A stretch of 64,000 bases of DNA from Watersipora subatra (taxonomy: Eukaryota; Bryozoa; Gymnolaemata; Cheilostomatida; Watersiporidae): contig NC_088709.1 in NCBI RefSeq assembly GCF_963576615.1, forward strand, positions 14,893,264-14,957,263, in the 5' to 3' direction. Made by a program: the position numbers and the translations under genes. The notes below the pieces were generated by a model that did not search any database, was not told where the DNA came from, and saw only the letters and a list, made by a program, of their open reading frames with translations. Of this stretch, positions 23,898 to 33,725 are shown in pieces. Position 1 is the stretch's first letter. Each line of letters opens with the position of its first letter.

Positions 23898-24082
23898 ATA
23901 CCTGCCAACTCTCACGCATTGGGCGTGAGACTCACGCAATCACCCCAAAGAAAAAATGAAAATGCGTGAGAAATGCAAGAGATTTTTTCCCCAATTTCCA
24001 CAATTTTATATATACTATCATCGATACATCAATTGCCCCAAAACCAAATCTCACGCATTGCCCCACTTTTGGGTTGGCAGGT
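23898..24082. mobile_element. 185-bp MITE with 12-bp flanking direct repeats
   Basis: The element has perfect 10-bp terminal inverted repeats ACCTGCCAAC (23900) and GTTGGCAGGT (24073) and is flanked by ctgttcccttac on both sides (23886-23897, 24083-24094). The interior holds inverted 'ctcacgcatt' and 'gcgtgaga' motifs. Copy A lacks it at the same place, which shows it is a true insertion. The 'tctcacgcattg' core resembles a repeat common in marine animal genomes (from memory, not searched). Confidence 0.8.
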
Positions 24083-25076
24083 CTGTTCCCTTACCTAATC
24101 TCATCTCCTCCAGTAAATTGTGACTACTTGAGTAATGCCATGGAGAGTCTATCAATATTTACATATCTGGTGTCCTATTATTGATGCTTGACAATCTGTA
24201 TTAGAGCCAGCAGCTGACATCATCACAACTTACCTCCTGTTTCTTGAAATGTTTTACCGATGTCACCTTAAGTGTCTTTATTCTCAATGACCATAGTTAC
24301 TGCAGTTCTATCAGAAAGTCAAATAAACAAGCTTTCGTTGAATCAAGTATTCACTAAATATATATGATGAATATAAAATTATTAGTTTTGTAATCTTGTT
24401 TTAATTAATTTGAGAAAATTATAACAAAATAGTTATATGTTTGCTTACCGAAAATAATTCATGTCACAGCTAGAGTTATGGCTAAAACTGAAAGCCTGTT
24501 GAACTTCATCATAAATATTTACGCTGATGGACTGTGTCAATTATACAGATAGCTGTCAAAAAATAACATATACGGCTCTATTTAGACAGCTATCGAAGGC
24601 AAAGTTTATACGGTTAAAAGTTAAACATGATTGGGATCTATCAGGTGTGTAAGTGTTTTGTAACTTGCTAGATTAACTCTAAATAACTGACAACAGGAAT
24701 TGTAGAGAAACTTAAAACTTCCGCTTTTGAAATTTAACTTTTAAATTTCAATCTAGAAGGAGCCTTCTAATACTTTAGAAGTTATGAGTTATCTTATCTT
24801 ATCTTAGTCAATCAACCTTAGTTAATGCAAATGTAGCTAATGGGCAGTATTGAACACAAATGCCTTGTAACTCCATTGCGCTATGATTGAACGTACTTGT
24901 TTTTTTAACTTCTTTGCAAGTTCAATTTTAAAATAAAATACTATTCTAAAATGACAACTTCTGGAGTTGGTAACTGCACATCATATAATCAGACTACTGT
25001 AAAGGATCTGCCACAAACTGCTCCACAATAACACAATAAACCAACCACTTATTTGAGTAGAAAGATACATTATATG

Positions 25077-25599
<523 letters not shown>

Positions 25600-25612
25600 A
25601 ATATATATATAG

Positions 25613-25645
<33 letters not shown>

Positions 25646-25675
25646 GTAAAAGTGAAACTTCACTTTATAAGTTAA

Positions 25676-25736
25676 ACATTTTATTACTAATAGTTTCACG
25701 TGGTACAATAAGTATCACACTCTTCAGATAAAATGT
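25676..25736 (-). ncRNA. Hammerhead ribozyme, left arm of Penelope-like pair
   Basis: Minus strand: stem I ACATTTTAT pairs with ATAAAATGT (9 bp). The core CUGAAGA (a CUGANGA match) is followed by stem II GUGUG/CACGU with wobble pairs, GAAA, a 3-bp stem III (ACU/AGU) and cleavage residue A17. All catalytic-core bases are present. Confidence 0.75.
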
Positions 25737-25839
25737 CTAAAATGAATTTCATACATCAGTAATATGCTGTTATGCAGAGTTAGATAAGCTGATAATTTGA
25801 TGAGGGTACAGAAGCCAAAAGCCAAATAGTTAAGTGATA

Positions 25840-26135
25840 CTATTGCGTAGCAAGAATTTAGACAAATGTCTGCATGATGATAATAGCTCGTTACGTTAAT
25901 TAAGGGTGCCTAGTGATGGTCTGTAAATTATAAAAAGATTTCTCCCACAAGCATAAGTTACACTTGTTGGAGATAGTGTTGTATGCTTTAGCATGCCGTA
26001 GAGTTTTCCAAGATATTGAGTAGTTGGTATTATTGTCCTTTAGTGACCATATATATTTGCTTAATTCAGTAGAGTTTCTCTTAGATGGGTGGTTGAAAGA
26101 AGCTTTATGGTTAGTGAACCGCTTCTTGAAAGTGA
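25840..26135 (-). pseudogene. Penelope-like ORF C-terminal end, left copy
   Basis: The minus strand reads VTFKKRFTNHKASF, TELSKYIWSLKDN, ISWKTLRHAKAYN and NKCNLCLWEK in one frame. A frameshift follows, then the final block (CRHLSKFLL-like). The motif order ELSKYIW.LK ... CNLC..EK ... NKR.EL ... CRH..KFLL is typical of the C-terminal GIY-YIG-associated part of Penelope-like elements. It is 5'-truncated at the fold-back joint. Confidence 0.75.
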
Positions 26136-26153
26136 CAAGACGCGGTTCACTAA

Positions 26154-26321
26154 CGACATGCTAAAGCATACAACACTATATCCAACAAGTGCAACTTATG
26201 CTTATGGGAGAAATTCTTTATTATTTACAGACCATCACTAGGCACTCTTAATAAACGTAACAAGCTATTATCATCATGCAGACATTTGTCTAAATTCTTG
26301 CTACGCAATAGTATCACTTAA
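26154..26321 (+). pseudogene. Penelope-like ORF C-terminal end, right copy
   Basis: A 55-codon open frame begins RHAKAYNTISNKCNLCLWEK and ends SKFLLRNSIT before TAA at 26319. It is intact to the natural stop but severely 5'-truncated. It is the inverted partner of 25840-26135 and lacks that copy's frameshift. Confidence 0.75.
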
Positions 26322-26414
26322 CTATTTGGCTTTTGGCTTCTGTACCCTCATCAAATTATCAGCTTATCTAACTCTGCATAACAGCATATTACTGATGTAT
26401 GAAATTCATTTTAG

Positions 26415-26475
26415 ACATTTTATCTGAAGAGTGTGATACTTATTGTACCACATGAAACTATTAGTAATAAAATGT
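26415..26475 (+). ncRNA. Hammerhead ribozyme, right arm of Penelope-like pair
   Basis: Stem I ACATTTTAT (26415-26423) pairs perfectly with ATAAAATGT (26467-26475). Core CUGAAGA (26424-26430); stem II GUGUG/CACAU (26431-26453); G12-A13-A14 at 26454-26456; stem III ACU/AGU with a 3-nt loop; cleavage predicted after A at 26466. Every conserved position is present. Confidence 0.8.
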
Positions 26476-26570
26476 TTAACTTATAGAGTGAAGTTCCACT
26501 TATACATATTTTATAATTTAGCTCTGATTTATCATTGAGCACTCTGTAACGAACTGTGCAGCATCCACTT

Positions 26571-26610
<40 letters not shown>

Positions 26611-26611
<1 letters not shown>

Positions 26612-26815
26612 TCATGCTACAGACAGTACTGTTTCGGCTATTGAAGCCTCATCAGTGCAGCTCAGAGCTCAGGCAAGGGACACAAATCCCATTACCAATG
26701 AGAGTTGACTTCCTGCCATGACACAACTAAGTTGCCTCACAGACTTTAAGAAAGTCAATGTGCTGACACCAGAGTGCTCAAATCACAAAAGTGATGAGCA
26801 TCGCACAAAGGCTAT
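26611..26815 (-). repeat. Hammerhead-bearing repeat unit (copies at 33475 and 49576)
   Basis: A 205-bp unit lies between (TA)n tracts. It reads inward from the ribozyme through 'ggcaagggacacaaatccca' to 'cacaaaggctatata'. Two further copies, about 95% similar by eye, are at 33475-33690 (same orientation) and 49576-49790 (opposite). It may be the terminal repeat of a second Penelope-like family or a retrozyme; no ORF is present. Confidence 0.75.
26616..26661 (-). ncRNA. Hammerhead ribozyme, intact core
   Basis: Minus strand: stem I GCUGCA pairs with UGUAGC (26656-26661 with 26616-26621, one G-U). Core CUGAUGA (26649-26655); stem II GGCU/AGCC with a 5-nt loop (26636-26648); GAAA; stem III ACAG/CUGU with a UA loop (26623-26632); cleavage residue C17 at 26622. 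Beyond stem I a further CUC/GAG pairing is possible. The very short, palindromic stem III is the form seen in retrotransposon hammerheads. Confidence 0.85.
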
Positions 26816-26853
26816 ATATATATAATATATATATATATATATGTATATATATA

Positions 26854-27973
26854 CAGTCAAACATGGATAACTCGAACTTCAAGGGACCGAGCAAAAGTGT
26901 TCGAATTATCAGAGCATTCAAGTTATCAGAGCACTGTCACAAGTCCATATATTTACTTATTTATTAGTAGATACATGTACATATACAAACTATAATATAA
27001 ATCAAAAGCACAAATGGCTTGTTTCAAATTAAATGCTTCTAATGTAAAGTTTAAAACGTTTTCATGAAAAAGTATAGAGATTTTTTTATCACTTGAGATT
27101 GGTTTGTTGTTTGAGGTGATGTTATTGCCAGGACGTTTTTCAGATTGACATTGGCAAAACTTGATCGTTGTTGAAATGCTCAAAAGAAAAGACATTTTTT
27201 TCTTTTGGGGTTTTACCCACGATCAATTTTGCCGTTTTTTCTTGAAGTTTATGCAGATTACCTTACTTTACCTGGGATTCGTTAAGAGCAACACTCCGAG
27301 GCAGTTCAATTAGAAGTTTTACAAGGTTTTACGATACATTCTATATCACTCACGCTTTTTTAATAGATACTTATTGAATGTACACACGTATTCTGTGTTT
27401 AGGTCATACGATGAATAGTTTTTTGTAGCTCAGACAACGTATACGTTTAATTACAACATTTTTTAAGACGTTTTAAACATTCAACATTCCGACGTTGATT
27501 CGACATGGAATCAACGTCGGAAAACTATTCATCACGGGCTAGCCGGGTCACGCACTCAACGATTTTCGCCACGCACATACAAAACAACATGCGATTTTTG
27601 TTTTGTATGTGCGTGGCGAAAATCCTTGTGCGCGTGACCCGGCTAGCCCGTGCTATTCATCGTATCGCAGTATAAATCAAATTTCATCAAACTTTTAGAA
27701 AAGTCGTTGACAAAAATATTTTGCCGATGGTGGTAATAACGACGCTTATGAATTACGAAAAGATGAAGTTTACCTCTATGGCTTTGAATAAAGTGATTTT
27801 CTAAAGCGATAACAACCGTTTCGGTACCGTTGGGCAAAAAAACAGTTCGAATTAACAGTGTTGAGTTCGAGTTATCTATAGCAATTTATCATTACGTGGG
27901 AACGGACCAAAGGAAATGTTCGAATTAACCATGTGTTCGAGCTATCCGTGGACGAGTTATCCATGTTTGACTG
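26854..27973. mobile_element. Pogo/Tc1-mariner-type nonautonomous element with TA target duplication
   Basis: The ends CAGTCAAACATGGATAACTC and its exact complement lie just inside TA on both sides (26852-26853, 27974-27975). Subterminal 'gttcgaattat' and 'gggaccgagcaaaag' motifs recur in inverted form near the right end. No transposase remains. A diverged relative is at 51729-52540. A small hAT-like MITE is nested inside (27533-27652). Confidence 0.85.
27533..27652. mobile_element. 120-bp hAT-like MITE nested in the pogo-like element
   Basis: The element is almost wholly a hairpin: CACGGGCTAGCCGGGTCACG at the left is matched by its complement at the right, and the inner 'cgccacgcacatacaaaac' is matched too. 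The 8-bp duplication CTATTCAT flanks it (27525-27532, 27653-27660), the size expected for hAT insertion. Confidence 0.88.
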
Positions 27974-27984
27974 TATATAATAAA

Positions 27985-28770
27985 TTAGGTGAAGGCCGGC
28001 ATTGCTCAAGTAATAAAAGTCTTTGCACGAATTATTTATTTTTAACATATAACAAAAGTTACCATTCTAGCTTGAAAACTTCATATTATGAGAAAAGTGT
28101 TTGGTACAGTTTAAATAAATCAAGAGAAAAAACAAAACAACTGTGAAGGTTTTCAAACTTTGTCAAACACCTCTAACTTTCAAACTTCATATCATGAAGA
28201 AAATGTTTTGTGCAAGTCAAAGAAATTAAGAAATGCATGGAATAAAACAAATATAAGAGTGTTTAAATATAAATGTGAAATAATTAACAAAGAATAATTA
28301 AATTAAGTCTGTTTTGCTACGATTACAATAAAAGATGATTTGGTAATGATACAATTAATATAAACTGAAAAAAAGTGCTGAATAATTATGTTGAATTAAT
28401 AACAACAATTTGTGCATAGAAGTGTGTCTATAAAAAGGGTTACTGTTCTAGCTGAAGCTTTGATCCATCAAAACTTTGAATACAATGATACTGGTACAAA
28501 TGTAAAAGTGAGGTATCAAACTACATGTATCTCTGTCTGGTACTTTATCTGACCAAACGAAGAGAGAATGGAGAGGCTATTCCTACTCAATATAATACCT
28601 CAAGTATTAACCATTACCGTGATTTAGCAATAGAACCTCACGAAAAAACGGAAATAGGCATTCATATAGGCAGAATGTGAAAAAGCGTTGTGGTTCATAG
28701 ACTTAATAGAGATTCAATTATTAAAATCGGGTAAAGGGTGCATAAAGAATGAAGTAAGGGCTTTGAGTCG
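27985..28770 (-). mobile_element. Helitron-like repeat, longer variant, minus strand
   Basis: The minus-strand end is 'ccttcacCTAA' followed by T, matching CTRR. Inward sequence ('aataaaagtctttgcac', 'aacatataacaaaagttacc', two 'cttcatat.atga' blocks) matches 46214-46800 and 63399-64000, and the shorter 25176-25599 in its first 200 bp. The terminal hairpin is decayed here. The inner limit is not clear. Confidence 0.5.
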
Positions 28771-28774
28771 TAAA

Positions 28775-28944
28775 AGCCTTGGTGGTCTGGTGGCTAGACA
28801 ATTGAGTTGTAAACCTGCTGTTCCAATAATCAAGAGTTCAAATCTAGTACGATGTGAGATTTAAATTCAAGATTTTAATGACTATAGACGGACAGAAACC
28901 CGAAATGATGATGATAGATAAAATTGATAAATATATAAATAAAA
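28775..28944 (+). repeat. tRNA-derived SINE
   Basis: A box 'tggtctggtggctagaca', B box 'agagttcaaatctag', then a tail with 'ctatagacggacagaaaccc'. It lies tail to tail with the next SINE. Confidence 0.65.
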
Positions 28945-29097
28945 TGTGTAAATCTCAAAGTTTATTGACTATCATCGTCTGCCATTACCCGTCTGTCCAG
29001 CTATAACTATTAACTATTATAACTATAAGCTTCGCGCTGAATTTGAACTCACAAAGATTGCAATGACAAGTTTCTAAATGCTGTCTAACCACAAGAT
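28945..29097 (-). repeat. tRNA-derived SINE, minus strand
   Basis: Minus strand: A box 'ttgtggttagacagcattta', B box 'gtgagttcaaattcag', tail 'ctggacagacgggtaatggc' and 'tttgagatttaca'. It belongs to the same family as 28775-28944. Confidence 0.65.
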
Positions 29098-29299
29098 TAA
29101 TCAGTTCTTACAATCCTATCATTCTTACCATATATATTGTACTGTAGGCCAGTGCTTTTCAACCTTTTTTGAGACATTTTGAGTCACATTTTTACATTGG
29201 AAAAATTTTGCGGCACATCACTAACCAAAAATGTTATAAAATGACACTCTCATCAGTATATTTCATCAGAATATAATTCAACAATTTATTTATACTCAG

Positions 29300-31070
29300 T
29301 CAGTGTGAAACCTGGGCCTGTTTAGATAAACACAAAGCCGATATCCTGGCAGGAATAGAAGAAAGACACACACGAAGCTCTTCTTCAACAGCTCTCAGTC
29401 TCTCTCTGTTTTTAGTTTTTATAGAAATTAAACTTGAAAAGCTCAGCTCACACGGATATGTGGTGGGAAATGGGAGCAATGCGAGAACAGCTTTGTTGGC
29501 CAGAATGAGGAACTCCTTGGCAGCAGTCAACCAAAAGCTGTTCAAAGGAAGATCAACAAATCTTAGTTTTAAACCCCGATCCTGTTTCAGTTCAACTAGT
29601 TCCTCTTGCTCTTGTAAAGTCATGTCCTTTCGGACAACTGATGCCGAGCTGCATGGGTCCTTAACCCAGTCAAAGCGTTCAGTGGTGGCTGAAGAGAAAT
29701 AAAATGACAACTTCTGCTCAAGACTTTTCAAATGTTTACATATTACCTCACACAGCCCATCAGTGGGACTTTGACGTTTCTCTGTGAGTGGAAGCATTGC
29801 CATGCTGGCACGTAGCACATGTTTTTGCCAGAGGTGGACCTTTAAACGGAATCCATTTACTTTATCTGTGCTTGTAAGCAAGTTTTCATTTCGGCCCTGC
29901 ATCCTTGTGTTCAGTTCATTCAGATGATGAAATATATCAGCCAGGTATGCGAGCTTTGAGCACCACTCATCATTTGGAAGCAAATTCGAGTAATCTAACC
30001 TTTCAGTTGTTAGAAACATTTTAAGTTCTTCTCGCAGCTCATACACACGGGCCAGCACCTTACCGCGCGACAACCATCGGACCTCTGTATGGAGCAATAA
30101 GGCCTTATGCTCCGCTTCCTTTTCCTCACACAGAGATGCAAATATACGGCTTTTCAAAGGTCGTGTCTTTACAAAGTTCACTATGCGCACCACATCATCC
30201 AACACAGGAACCAGTTCCGCTGGTAAAGTTTTAGCAACGAGGGCCTCACGATGCACAAAACAATGCGTAACAATCAGGTCAGGGTTTTTCTCTTTTGCTC
30301 TGTTCACAAAGCCTTTGGTGCACTAAACCATGGCTGCAGCTCCATCAAAATAGGAAGTTTACTCTAATGGCATTTTCATCCACATTAGCATTAGCCAGGA
30401 GCTGAGAATGTCCACTAATATCTGTAGACTCATCAACTTGCAACGCAAATTTTCTGCTGATGCGCATCTTTTCCAAAACATGGCTTTCGATGTCTGTAGA
30501 CATGTCATCAATACGTTTGGCAATTGTGTTATGAGAGAGCGGTACTTTAGCTATGTCTTTAACTGCGTCGAGGCCGAGCATCTCGTTGACAATGGCTATA
30601 CAGGCAGGTAGTATTAATGTCTCTGCCACAGTGTGTGGCTTTTTTGATTTAGCTACGAGTTCGGCTACTTGGTAACTAGCTTTTAGTGTTTTCTCATTTA
30701 CTTTTGCAGTTTTTCTCATATAGGTTGCCTGTTTTTCTGTATTTACACGCAAGCGAACAAAATAGTCTGTAGGCTTGTTTTGAAGCGACGGGTGTTTCGT
30801 TCGGAGATGGCGTTTAAGCTTGCTCGGCACCATGGCGCTGTTAGATAGCTTCTCGCTACACACCAGGCATAATGGAGTAGGTGTCGTCTCATCCCCGGTG
30901 GAAGTAAATCCATACGAAAGATAGCTTTCACTATATTGCCTTGAGCTCACCGTCTTTGCTTTCTTTTTCCCACCAATCATACTTGGGCCTTCATCCGGGT
31001 CAGAATCTTGTACAGAGACCAATTCGGAGTATGCAGTTGTCCTTTTCAAAAACTTCTCCATGGCTGTCAC
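29300..31070 (-). pseudogene. hAT transposase (ZBED5-like), broken
   Basis: The 5' block (31070-30345, 241 codons) has a BED zinc finger with C68, C71, H88 and H93, then the start of the RNase-H-like fold ([18 protein letters not shown], first catalytic Asp). The 3' block (to 29300) resumes at DGAAAM (second catalytic Asp) and includes [29 protein letters not shown] and the dimerisation end ([19 protein letters not shown] ... [12 protein letters not shown]). Roughly 35-45 residues between the blocks are missing, the frame shifts there, and a TAG lies at 30323-30325 just after DGAAAMV. Related proteins have been domesticated in vertebrates; this copy is not functional as it stands. Confidence 0.88.
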
Positions 31071-31128
31071 AACGACCTCTCAGGTACATCAGTTAGTCAG
31101 CTACGTGTGCCACATGATGAATATTACC

Positions 31129-31245
31129 GTGAAACCTGTATTTGAAGGCCACTTTTATTTGAAGGTCGTCTCTATTCAAACGCCCTATAGCAGAAGGGAT
31201 AAAAAATGGAGCGCCATCCTTTATTTGAAGGCCACCTATATTTGC
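31129..31245 (+). repeat. Fragment of the 'AAACCTCTATTTGAA' DNA transposon family
   Basis: The 'gtgaaacctgtatttgaagg' start and the repeated 'tttgaaggccac' and 'gagcgccat' motifs match the ends of the element at 44348-46153. It is a partial copy inside the hAT element. Confidence 0.6.
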
Positions 31246-31572
31246 CTATATAATCAAAGGTGCCTAACTAAGCATATTGTACTAAACGACCATTCTGCTT
31301 TGGAGTTTGAGTTTTGTGGGCCAATATTAAATGCATTGACCATGCATCAAACATGTGAATAGATGCACCTGGATTATGGTGCCTGGAGATTTAGCCTACC
31401 ACATCGAGGCCTTGGTATTCAAATACAACACTCCTACAGCATAAGTTGCCTCAGAGCCTGAGGAACCTGTACTTAAATAGGGACATTGGATAATTTCTCA
31501 CGGCACACCTGAGGATCTCACACAGCACACTAGTGTGCCGCGGCACAGTGGTTGAAAATCACTGCTGTAGGC

Positions 31573-32721
31573 GCTCCTACAACGTAAATAATCTGTTCCA
31601 GAAACGTTTGCTTTATAGTGAATTTATGTTATAAGAACAATAAAATTACCAATAACCTTTTTTAAACAAAACACAATCTTCTAACTGTACTCTAGAGATG
31701 AGCGGTCTATGAAATTATAGTTTTCAGGTACTTACAGAGAGAAATGTGATTGTGTATCCAAATAATGCCAGAAGGAGGTTGCACACTATTCTCTAAAATA
31801 ATAAATGTTAGGGCATAGAACTTTAGAAAGATTATGACTTTATTTATGTGTGTGGTTGTAATAAACTTTATTGATTTGGAATCTTGACTTTCAACCACAA
31901 CACCAGCATAAAGTCTTAAAACTAATGCAAATTCATGTAATCAATATAAAGTCTAAAACTAGTTTAATGAATAGCAACATTGACAGGTTTCCACTGTACA
32001 ACTATACACAAATAACCAAACAAGAACATACAGATTAAAAATGTGATATAAAAGTTCATAACTAGTACCTTTTGCTTTCTAGTAAATATTGACGAATATC
32101 TTGGAAACTTTCTGTAACAATAATTCTTTCAGTAAATGTCTATTTTGAGTAAAGGGAATATTCTATACTCCCTTGATTTATTTCCTTGATATAAATTAGC
32201 TTAATAGGTATTACTCTGTGGTAAAATACCTCACTTACCATATTTCAAGCTTTATGGGAATGTTTAATCGGTTGACATGGTAACCATATGTTAAGGTATT
32301 TCTGTGTGTTTAATAAATAAAATATGATCGTGAATCAAGTGTTCAATCAATAAAATATAAATGAAATATAAAGTCTAATTTCATTGTAGATCTCTAGTAA
32401 TTCTAGCTGCAGTAGTATGAATAGAAAAATAAAACAGAAGAGAGCATATAAACTGCCTATATATATACTGTCTGTAGCAAGAATATATATATGAATATAT
32501 ATATATATATTCATATATATAGATTTTTAGTACAATTGCGTCTGAGGAGTGCTTCGCACGAAACAAATTTGTAACGCAAATACTAAAAGTTTACTTTTTT
32601 CGCAATAATTTTTCAAATATTTCATACTCCACTAATAATCTTTTGGGTTTTTAGTGTAGAGTTCTCTTTTTATATGCTTTTGCACTTGCTTTTAGTTAAT
32701 ATATATATATATATATATAAA
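31573..32721. other. No recognisable gene; AT-rich
   Basis: No exon, RNA gene or complete element is visible. A 'tatatatgaatatatatata' palindromic AT tract lies at 32482-32520 and a (TA)n run at 32698-32718 marks the target of the adjacent LINE. Confidence 0.5.
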
Positions 32722-33345
32722 TTGTTTCCTCACCCCGGATACCCCGTATGGGTGGTAAATTCTGCTCTAACTCGGGTCTCCTACCAGAGACTTGGGAGTT
32801 TGAGCACTCGCCTCAAGATCTTAGCTGTTCCCAATAGCGCACTTTTCTGCAACTCACCTGAGTTGATTGTTGTTGGTATTTGGGCAAGCCACATTTTATG
32901 CGCCGGTGTTATTGCGCCCAGTGCCCCAATGACTACTGGTATTACAGTTGTTCTTACATTCCAGCATTTTTCAATTTCTTCTCCAAGAGGGAGATATTTC
33001 TCTACCTTTTCTTTTTCTTTGCTGGCTATATTGTAGTCATTGGGTACTGCTATATCTATTATAGTAGCACTCTTGTTCTCCTTGTCTACCACCACTATAT
33101 CTGGTTGGTTTGCTAGGACATGCTTGTCAGTTTGGATGTAGAAGTCCCAGAGGATCTTAGCGCGGTCATTTTCATTCACCTTACCAGGAGCTTCCCACCA
33201 GTGTTGTGGTTTATTAAGGCCATACTCGTCACATAGACTTCTATACACAATACCTGCGACATGATTATGCCGCTCAGTGTATGCGTTCCCTGCTAGCTGC
33301 CTGCATCCACTGATGATGTGTTGGATGGTCTTGATGTGATGTGAT
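32722..33345 (-). pseudogene. R4/Dong-type LINE 3' fragment in (TA)n, minus strand
   Basis: It codes for the C-terminal endonuclease region: AGNAYTERHNHV-like, PQHWWEAPGKVNENDRAKIL, QPDIVVVDKENKSATIIDIA and VIPVVIGALGAITP, ending LKLPSLW and a stop at 32781. The 3' UTR ends 'ggggtgaggaaacaatt' at a (TA)n tract. The element is 5'-truncated near 33345, where short direct repeats of 'gatgtgatgtgatg' occur before the (TA)n array. It reads open over 155 codons. Confidence 0.85.
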
Positions 33346-33371
33346 GTGATGTCTGATGATATGTTGGTTGG

Positions 33372-33474
<103 letters not shown>

Positions 33475-33690
33475 GTTCATGCTACAGACAGTACTGTTTT
33501 GGCTATTGAAGCCTCATCAGTGCAGCTCAGAGCTTAGGCAAGGGACACAAATCCCATTACCAATGAGAGTTGACTTCCTGCCACGAAACAACTAAGTTGC
33601 CTCGCAGACATTAAGAAAGTCAATGTGCTGACACCAGAGTGCTCAAATCACAAAAGTGATGAGCTTTGCACAAAGGCTATATGGATATAT
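33475..33690 (-). repeat. Hammerhead-bearing repeat unit, copy 2 (ribozyme 33481-33526, G12 mutated)
   Basis: The same unit as 26611-26815. The ribozyme has intact stems I to III and core CUGAUGA, but the base corresponding to G12 is A (plus-strand T at 33500). G12 acts as the general base in hammerhead catalysis, so this copy is predicted inactive or very slow. Confidence 0.75.
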
Positions 33691-33725
33691 ATATGCGCAA
33701 AGAATATATATATATAAATATATAT

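Larger units (their letters stand above)
21262..25060. repeat. Segmental duplication, copy B (partner 1-4820)
   Basis: The match to copy A runs from intron 4 through exons 5 and 6 and about 2.2 kb of 3' flank. Its left limit lies just after the (TAC)n tract and its right limit is next to the (TA)n array at 25079, so both ends border microsatellites. Copy B carries a small MITE (23898-24082) not in copy A. Confidence 0.9.
25637..26514. mobile_element. Penelope-like element 3' ends arranged as an inverted pair
   Basis: Two 359-bp arms (25637-25995 and 26156-26514) are inverted copies of one another around a 160-bp centre. Each arm runs outward from the end of a Penelope-like ORF, through a 3' tail, to a hammerhead ribozyme. 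The centre belongs to the longer, left (minus-strand) copy, and the joint contains a 13-bp fold-back (26110-26122 with 26142-26154). Penelope-like elements are known to carry hammerhead motifs in their terminal repeats and to occur as partial or inverted copies. Confidence 0.75.
29150..31564 (-). mobile_element. hAT DNA transposon with perfect 8-bp target duplication
   Basis: Terminal inverted repeats CAGTGCTTTTCAACC (left) and CAGTGATTTTCAACC (right, inverted) lie directly inside CTGTAGGC on both sides (29142-29149, 31565-31572). An 8-bp target duplication and CAGTG ends are hAT hallmarks. The element is 2415 bp long and contains one broken transposase gene on the minus strand. A small fragment of another repeat (31129-31245) has inserted between the gene and the right end. 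Confidence 0.92.
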
